Shown here: piece after piece, positions 58,184 to 64,000 of the stretch
How the letters are laid out: each line of letters begins with the position of its first letter
How positions within the stretch are numbered: the first letter of the stretch is position 1
DNA from: Antedon bifida
Taxonomy: Eukaryota; Echinodermata; Crinoidea; Comatulida; Antedonidae
DNA: 64,000 bases
Assembly: GCA_963402885.1 (NCBI GenBank)
Contig: OY727096.1
Span: 26,517,820-26,581,819 of the forward strand
Direction of reading: 5' to 3'
Program-made: the position numbers and the translations under genes
The notes under the pieces: model-generated
What the model saw: the letters and a program-made list of their open reading frames with translations, nothing else
Databases searched by the model: none
What the model was told of the DNA's origin: nothing

Positions 58184-58720
58184 TTATAATAGCGAAAGCA
58201 AAACGGAGCTGATAATGTCGCCATGAAGAGGATGATTGGTGTCTTCCAATATAATAGCATGGAATACATCGGCAAGCCGTTCACTGTAGAACGAGTCAAG
58301 CATTTGCATAGACAAACCAATTACTTTCCACGCTCTACCCAGCACCTTCTCAATTCGGTCTTTATCCCCCTTACATTCCCTTACTGATATTCCTAGCCCA
58401 ATATACAATATGCCCAAATAGAACATCACTGATTAGTAAAACATCTTTACCCCAAAGAACCGAGTTTCCTCAAGCAGTACGTCAGCCTTGTATTTAACTT
58501 CTTAACTACGATCAACATGTCCACCCATTTAAGCTTTAGTCAAACACTACTGCCAGATACTTATAATTGTTAACAATCTCTACTTCCTTTACTTTAATTA
58601 ATGTATACTGTCAGACCATGGAGAAATAAGTTAGGATTAATTAATTATTTCTCCATGGTCAGACCAATTATGTTTTCGAAAATCAATCCTTATTTCTTTC
58701 GTTTTATTTATGTTTAGTTC
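58184..58720 (-). mobile_element. LINE relic (ORF2 C-terminal part)
   Basis: Minus strand reads ELNINKTKEIRIDFRKHN, then VKEVEIVNNYKYLAVVFD, KLNTRLTYCLRKLGS, and finally RIEKVLGRAWKVIGLS..SFYSERLADVFHAIILEDTNHPLHG. This order matches L2/CR1-type ORF2 C-termini. Stops and shifts show it is dead. A 40-bp palindrome has inserted at 58619-58658. Confidence 0.85.
58611..58666. mobile_element. Tiny palindromic insertion within the LINE, 8-bp target duplication
   Basis: TCAGACCA occurs at 58611-58618 and 58659-58666. Between them is a 40-bp insert whose ends TGGAGAAATAA and TTATTTCTCCA are perfect inverted repeats. The 8-bp duplication suggests a hAT-type non-autonomous element. Confidence 0.75.
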
Positions 58721-59035
58721 AAGAAAATAAAAAATATGATTTATCTACCGATAGGATTGGGCCGATTAGAATGCATTTACCAACATTCTTTTACATCTAT
58801 CACAACATTATAGAGTTTAGGTAATTTAACCGATTGTAATGTAGTATTTAGGATGTTTAAATTCCGATTGTATTGTAGTATTTAAGATTTTCAAATTTCG
58901 AATCCGATTGTACTCAAATTTAAAGTGTTTAAATCCAGATAGGAATAGGCCTGTATTTAATATGCTTTACTTTTGATTATACTGTAGTGTTTAGTTTAGT
59001 TTTTATATATAATAAGTAAGTATACCTACTTATAT

Positions 59036-59830
59036 AGTTTTTATTTATTTATTCATAGGAATCACCTTTATATCGGTGTCACACATTTATCAGTTAATGG
59101 TGCATCCAATTTACAGACAAAATTACAAATAACATAAGCCACAAAGTTCTAAATACTAATACATAACATCAAAACAAAATGTAAACTAATTAATTAATTA
59201 GATCTGTATGAAAATACATAATATGTAAATTGTACAATATATATAACTACAAAAATAAAAACAGAACAACAAAAATACAGGATAGGCCTAATAAATAAAT
59301 AAAACTTACAGATACATCCTCATAGAGATGTCTGTAGCTTGTTTACTATATTAATCAATTAGTTGAGAGAGGTAATGCTGATAACATTGTAGATCTAGTA
59401 ACCCATGCTTTCATTAAATATTATTTACAATAAAAATCAAAGATTTTTCCTAATGTTTCATTTTCAGTGAATAAATTGTCTAGCATAAAGTGGTGTTTTA
59501 ATTCCTGAGATCTACAATTAAAATTATCCCAGTACATACTTAATTATTGTCTAACAGAGTTTAATGAAGGACATTTAAATAAAAAATGGTTTACTGTTTC
59601 TTTTTCGTACTACACATCTTACATAATCCTGTGTTATGATTTGACCCTCAAGATCTAGAGAGTTTGATTTTGCTTTAAATTTTAAATTGATACTCTTAAA
59701 ATTAGTTTTATCTAACAAATATTGTTCAAGGTTTGGAGTTCCTTTATACATAGTATATTCCGTTAACGTTGTTTTGCATGGAATTTCGTTTTGCATTGGG
59801 CCTTTAAAAACCACTCGTTATGATCAACTT
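59036..59830 (-). mobile_element. LINE relic with 3' tail
   Basis: On the minus strand 59814-59575 encodes ..CKTTLTEYTMYKGTPNLEQY.., then after a frameshift ETVNHFLFKCPSLNSVRQ and ELKHHFMLDNLFTENETL. The T.NHFLF.CP block is the C-terminal zinc-binding region of many non-LTR ORF2 proteins. The remaining sequence to 59036 is AT-rich with a TTTATTTATTTATTC end, resembling its 3' tail. Confidence 0.7.
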
Positions 59831-60530
59831 GTTTATTATTTTTCCTAAATGGCTTTTCCAGTTAGTAATAGTAGATGGTTCTTCATTAAATTTGTCTATA
59901 AAATTTGTTTTATTTAAAATATCTTTAGTTAATATAGTAATATTGTTACAAAATCTTGGCATTTCCTAACACAGTACCTAATAATAACATGCCTTATAAA
60001 AAGTACATGCATTGCTAGTTTTTGATGTTTTGTATTGTTCCTTGTAGTTTGTACTGTAGGTTACATAACAGAACAATTGTATTGTCTTCCCATTCAATAG
60101 ACACCCTTCTCTACATAAAACATAATACACCACACCCCTATCATAATAATGGTATAGTCCATATAAGTCGAGGTGGCCGAAAACGACACCTGATCCGCTA
60201 GCCTAGTTACATATATATGCATACATATTAATATTACCGTAATGCTTTTTTTCACGAAACGGAAGACATCTTTGACCGATGACATTTGACAAACAAAATG
60301 CTGTGCAGAGGGAAGTGTTAACTAACAGAAATAACATGTTATTTTCAGGGGATTTTAAAACACCATGTTAAATAAAAATTTAATTTAATATTTGATTACA
60401 GTATAGGCCTAATAATTGTGTTTTTCAGATTTGATTGATATTAACATTGCGATATATTAAAATTGCTTTTCTATAGATGCAAGATACAGACTGATAAAAT
60501 ATTAAGACTTGAAGCAGAAAATCCCCAAAC

Positions 60531-63500
60531 ATGGCAGGCCTCATTGTAGTGGATGTTATCCATGTGGTGACTCAATTAGGTGGCTGCGATATTGAGCTAT
60601 GTTTCGGTGACATTGCTAAACTACCTGTGAAAGATAAAGTTGATGTTGTCGTTGCATCAGCCTTTCGAGGTTAGTATGTCATGCATCAGCAGGGATAAAT
60701 TCCATTTTACCAATTTTTTAGCAATATTGCTAATCAAACTGATTTTTAAGTCGAGAAACATAGTTTTGTATTGTATTTTTTGCTACAGAATTTTAGAAAT
60801 GTGTAGCAATAAGGTTGTTATATGTTACTGGCGAAATTATTCCCTGAGCAGTTTCACTACCATTTCTCTGCCATACAGAAACCACAATGAATTGATTGGT
60901 TTGTTTGTGACGTTGTGCTGGTTGAAGATGTAGGGTATTTTGTTACTAAAGGTGTGTTCACACAGTTCAAGTCACTTCAAAGTGTCCATTGAACAGAGTT
61001 CAGCTAATTTGAATAATATCCAAGCTATAACCATGCAATCAGTTACTCTCTTATACCTCAGGTAATCCTCAAATGAGTTTAAGAGGTACAGAAATTTGAC
61101 TTACCTTTAGGTGACCATGACGCACCCATTTTGACGCACTGAACATGTTGTTTATGATATGGTCGGTGGTAAAGTGACGGACATTGATGCACCATTGTTC
61201 ATTGATATGACGTACCATCTAGGTTTTTTGACACACCCCTGCGTCAATAATTATTTGTAAATGTCCCACCCATGAAGCACCTCTCCCGGGGGTCATATAG
61301 TGGGTCATACAATTGACAAGTGCATAACTAACTCCAATACTGTAGGTTTTAGAATGTAGAGTAAACACTAAACAAACTATAGAAACACCATCCCACTCAC
61401 TGGATTAAAATAGTTGGTATCTCAAATGTAATTTTTCACAGAAAAGATTAGACCGCAATGTAACTCTGATAGACCACAATTTAACCCCAATAGAGAAAAA
61501 AGCACAATAAACATACATACTATCCAAGTGTTGCTTTATTGAAGTTTCTATTTTCTAGGTAACTATATGCCAACAGCAGGATCTCTTATTGGAGCTTTAA
61601 AGCGAGATCTTGGAATCGATGTCTTCAAACTTGCTGCGGATAAAGCTGAAGATCTACGGGATGTTCATCATTGCTGGTGGTCTCGAAAGCTTCCAGAGCA
61701 CCTGCCATTCAAAAGACTTATGTGCTTTGAAGCTAAACAGTAAGTTCAGTGGTGATCTTTAATTATTATGGTAATTTTATGGTCAACTCCCTATTTTTTA
61801 TAAATTGACTTGAAAGAGTAGGAAAGAATGTGCGATCTTAAAGGTGGGTTTACACTAGAATCCAACAAATCATCAGAACTGTGGCTTTTGATTGGTCAAA
61901 TTACACTTGCATGTATTTCCTTGCATTGAGTCCAAGTGGAAACCAACCTTAGACATGTTTTTGATTTAAAATTTTCATTTCAAATTCAGTGATACAAAAG
62001 TTTCAAAATAAAATAAATTCTGTAATCGGATAGAGTTTGTGTACCAGTAGTGTCACCAGTGGGCGTTTTGAGCTCAAATATAGGTATGACACGCCATTTG
62101 TGCCAAAATTATCTACCTACTGTGATGTCATTTCCTGTGACTGTTAGCAATGACACTAATTATACACTTGCACGATTAATGCCAATTTCTTCTTTCAGCA
62201 CTGGTTTTTCTAGGCCGCAAGAACTTGTTGGAGATGTATTTCGTTGTTTGATTCCTATATTGAAAAATCAAGATGGATCGGTGATTACACCGTTACTCAA
62301 CACAGGTTCTCAGGTAAACCATAAAGTAGAATAGTGCAGTGTTGAACTACTGTATTTTCAAACAAAACATTGTGGCATTTTGTAAAATAGTACTGAAATT
62401 GGCACCAGTTTTTTGATCTTCTAGACTAATTAAAAAAAAAAGGATTTGCACATTTTATTTAACTTTCTATGATGTTATTAGTTGGGGCCAGTAGAATAAC
62501 ATATAGTAAGATTGGCCATTATTTTATTTGACCAATTCGCATTGGAATTAATCTAGTAGAATTTTAAATCTTAAAAATTAAATCTTTTATAAACTTTTTA
62601 CCAAGCTAAGAAGCTAAGATTTCTGTGAATGTGGCTCATAAATTGTCATGTTCACACAAGTGGTGAAACTTGCCACATAACTCTGTAAGTTTTTCAGACT
62701 GTTCACAAGGAGTTTACCAGTCTTAATCAAAGTCCAGTGAGATTTCTGCTACAGAAATAAAATGGTTGCTGTAACAATTATGTTTGAACTAATCAAAGGT
62801 CAAATTTATGTATGTAGATTACTAGCCTACTATTATTTTGTTTTCTTTGCAGGGGCATAATGAGAAAAGTATGATGAATGGTATGGTAGAGGCAGCTGTA
62901 AACTGGATGAAGGCTGGCCTACCGCTGCGAAAACTAAAAATTGTAGTTTATGCATCCAAAGTATCGAACAAAGAATTGCTTTTGAAGAAAAATGAACAAT
63001 TATGTCAATTGTTTGAAAAGTTGAAAGAAAAATATGGAATGAAAGAACTGCAACGAAAGGTACAATCTTATTACTGTTTGATTTGATTTCAAATTTTATT
63101 TCCATTCATCACAATGAGAGATAAATTCAATAAAGTTACCTTAACAAAAAAAGAAAGGAAAGCGGAAATTTGAGGAAAACAGCAGCTTATAAAATGAAAA
63201 AAAAACAAATATACATAACATTTGATTACATGGCTTTATAGTTCTCAGAGACTTTTACCAAAGGCTCTTAAACCTGAGTCATCAATCAAAATGACACTTT
63301 AAAACCATAAAAAAAAACTCTTTTCTGTATTTATCCTTTTTATTCTCAAACTGAAAAGCTACAGTGAGTTGGTTCTTTCTAATTAGTGTACTGTGATCTT
63401 ATTGTGCAGATATGCAACCAACAGCTCATCGACCTATCTGAAGGGCATTGTTTTTATAATTAATATTTTTAGTAGTTTTAGTTTTTAAGAAAATAATGTA

Positions 63501-63791
63501 TACTTAAAATGAATGTATGTTTGCAAAGAAAGAAATTTACAAATTGGGGTAGTCACCAATACTATCACAACACGGTATATTAAATTACTTTCCAGAACGT
63601 TCCAATTGAGTATGATGTGTACCTTTCTACCTCAAAAGAAGATGAAAATATTGCAACTATTATTAAAGATAAACTACAGTTAGCTAAGCCTGACATTCGT
63701 ATCTTTGGCAGTCAACATGAGGTAAACAAAGAGGAGGTGTGGCAGAAAGACATGTATGAAGTCATGATCAGGTGTGCCAGGGTCATCACAG
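60531..63791 (+). CDS. Macro-like domain + TIR domain protein (first five exons; runs off the window)
   Basis: Exons 60531-60669, 61559-61739, 62199-62313, 62853-63059 and 63596-63791 join in frame (GT-AG) to 279 aa plus one base; the gene continues beyond the window. Residues about 18-185 look like a macro-type ADP-ribose-binding fold. They show IELCFGDIAKLPV and DVVVASAF, matching the GDI and VNA strand motifs, then YMPTAGSLIGALK, and TPLLNTGSQGHNE, matching the second binding loop, followed by KIVVYASK. About 215-279 starts a TIR domain: EYDVYLSTSKEDENIA (box 1), IRIFGSQHEVNKEEVWQKDMYEVMIRCARVIT. The residue that would decide NADase activity lies in the missing part. No signal peptide or membrane helix. 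TIR domains cleave NAD or act as adaptors, so nucleotide-signal-linked innate immunity is inferred. An acceptor-like TTTCTATAG precedes a 5' UTR segment at 60476. Confidence 0.8.
61844..61951. repeat. Diverged GGTTTACACTAGAAT / AAGTGGAAACCAACC element in intron 2
   Basis: Inverted ends GGTTTACACTAGAATCCAAC and GAGTCCAAGTGGAAACCAACC with a TTGATTGGTCAAATT core. A diverged short relative of the GTGGTTCCCACTAG elements. Confidence 0.5.
62045..62115. repeat. GGCGTTTCATA-family fragment in intron 2
   Basis: GAGCTCAAATATAGGTATGA CACGCCATTTGTGCCAAAAT is the inverted core of the family inserted at 49040. The 94-codon frame at 62050 combines this repeat with real exon 3. Confidence 0.45.
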
Positions 63792-64000
63792 GTAGGATTA
63801 TTTATTGGTCGGTGTCTTGTCATAGAATGACATTCTGACATCTGATTTGTCTGTTTTATGTTCCAATTACCCCCTGGAGTAAAATATTGCCACTGTAGTG
63901 AATGGTACAATCATTTAAATCTCACTTTTTCAGCTTAATAACTTATTGAAAGAATTTTTTTTCTTTGATATATTATTAACAATGATATCCTTCATTTGTA
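63792..64000 (+). other. Intron 5 of the macro-TIR gene, to the window end
   Basis: Starts with donor GTAGGA. No acceptor followed by TIR-like coding was found before the end. Confidence 0.6.

Larger units (their letters stand above)
57551..60196. repeat. 50-bp inverted repeat bracketing 2.6 kb
   Basis: 57551-57601 (GGATCAGGTGCCGTTTTCGG, CCACCTCGACTTGTATGGAC, TATACCATTAT) and 60146-60196 are reverse complements with about two mismatches. Between them lie two minus-strand LINE relics. They could be the terminal repeats of a composite element or two unrelated insertions of one family. Confidence 0.75.
55070..60450. other. Region between the two immune-type genes: mobile-element relics
   Basis: No host gene was found between the 5' end of the DED-NHL gene and the start of the macro-TIR gene. 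The contents are a palindrome, a foldback element, a GGCCTAG-rich block, two LINE relics and a 50-bp inverted repeat, listed separately. Promoters of both divergent genes must lie here but cannot be located. Confidence 0.5.

Noticed and set aside
62050..62334. 94-codon plus frame with its own ATG
   Set aside because: It is exon 3 of the macro-TIR gene extended backwards through the intron and a repeat fragment; the true exon begins after TCTTTCAG at 62198.
63602..63791. Reading the TIR gene as a complete SARM1 or Toll relative
   Set aside because: No SAM, ARM, LRR or membrane segments are present; the N-terminus is macro-like and the C-terminus is missing from the window.

Overview
This is a eukaryotic, AT-rich window from a metazoan genome: spliced genes with GT-AG introns, scattered LINE relics and many MITE-like inverted repeats. 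The genes (a vertebrate-type TAF5L, a Patched-domain protein, PAN/Link secreted proteins, a death-effector-domain protein and a macro-like/TIR protein), together with a very high frequency of the word TAGGCCTA, suggest a marine invertebrate deuterostome, most likely an echinoderm. The species cannot be fixed from the sequence alone.

Layout. 1-7.7 kb: gene-poor, with MITEs. 7.77-14.24 kb (+): a complete 15-exon TAF5L gene (576 aa, SAGA/PCAF complex), preceded by two chained uORFs. 14.3-20.3 kb: intergenic. 20.33-23.48 kb (-): a complete two-exon Patched-domain (PTCHD-like) transporter of 920 aa, with a 5' UTR exon near 24.55 kb. 24.6-33.1 kb: intergenic, with a tandem repeat, a near-perfect hairpin and a cluster of TIR elements. 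33.5-49.2 kb (-): an expanded and decaying cluster of secreted PAN + Link genes. One copy is intact (39.4-41.8 kb, 411 aa). The others are an orphan first exon (35.2 kb), a multiply broken copy (37.5-38.5 kb) and a frameshifted copy whose start codon was displaced by a 97-bp insertion (46.9-49.1 kb). 49.9-50.3 kb: LINE relic. 51.86-54.42 kb (-): a four-coding-exon gene of 693 aa joining an N-terminal DED-like domain to a TRIM2/3-type coiled coil, filamin-like Ig and NHL propeller, with no RING or B-box seen. 54.5-60.5 kb: LINE relics, a foldback element and a long inverted repeat. 60.53 kb to the window end (+): the first five exons of a gene joining a macro-like domain to a TIR domain.

The most interesting content is at the right. 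Two genes with innate-immunity/cell-death style architectures, DED-filamin-NHL and macro-TIR, are transcribed divergently about 6 kb apart. The macro-TIR pairing recalls prokaryotic TIR-based immunity, where a TIR makes an ADP-ribose-type signal and a macro-class domain can sense it. That functional link is inference. All gene models come from reading splice sites and frames by eye; no database search was possible.
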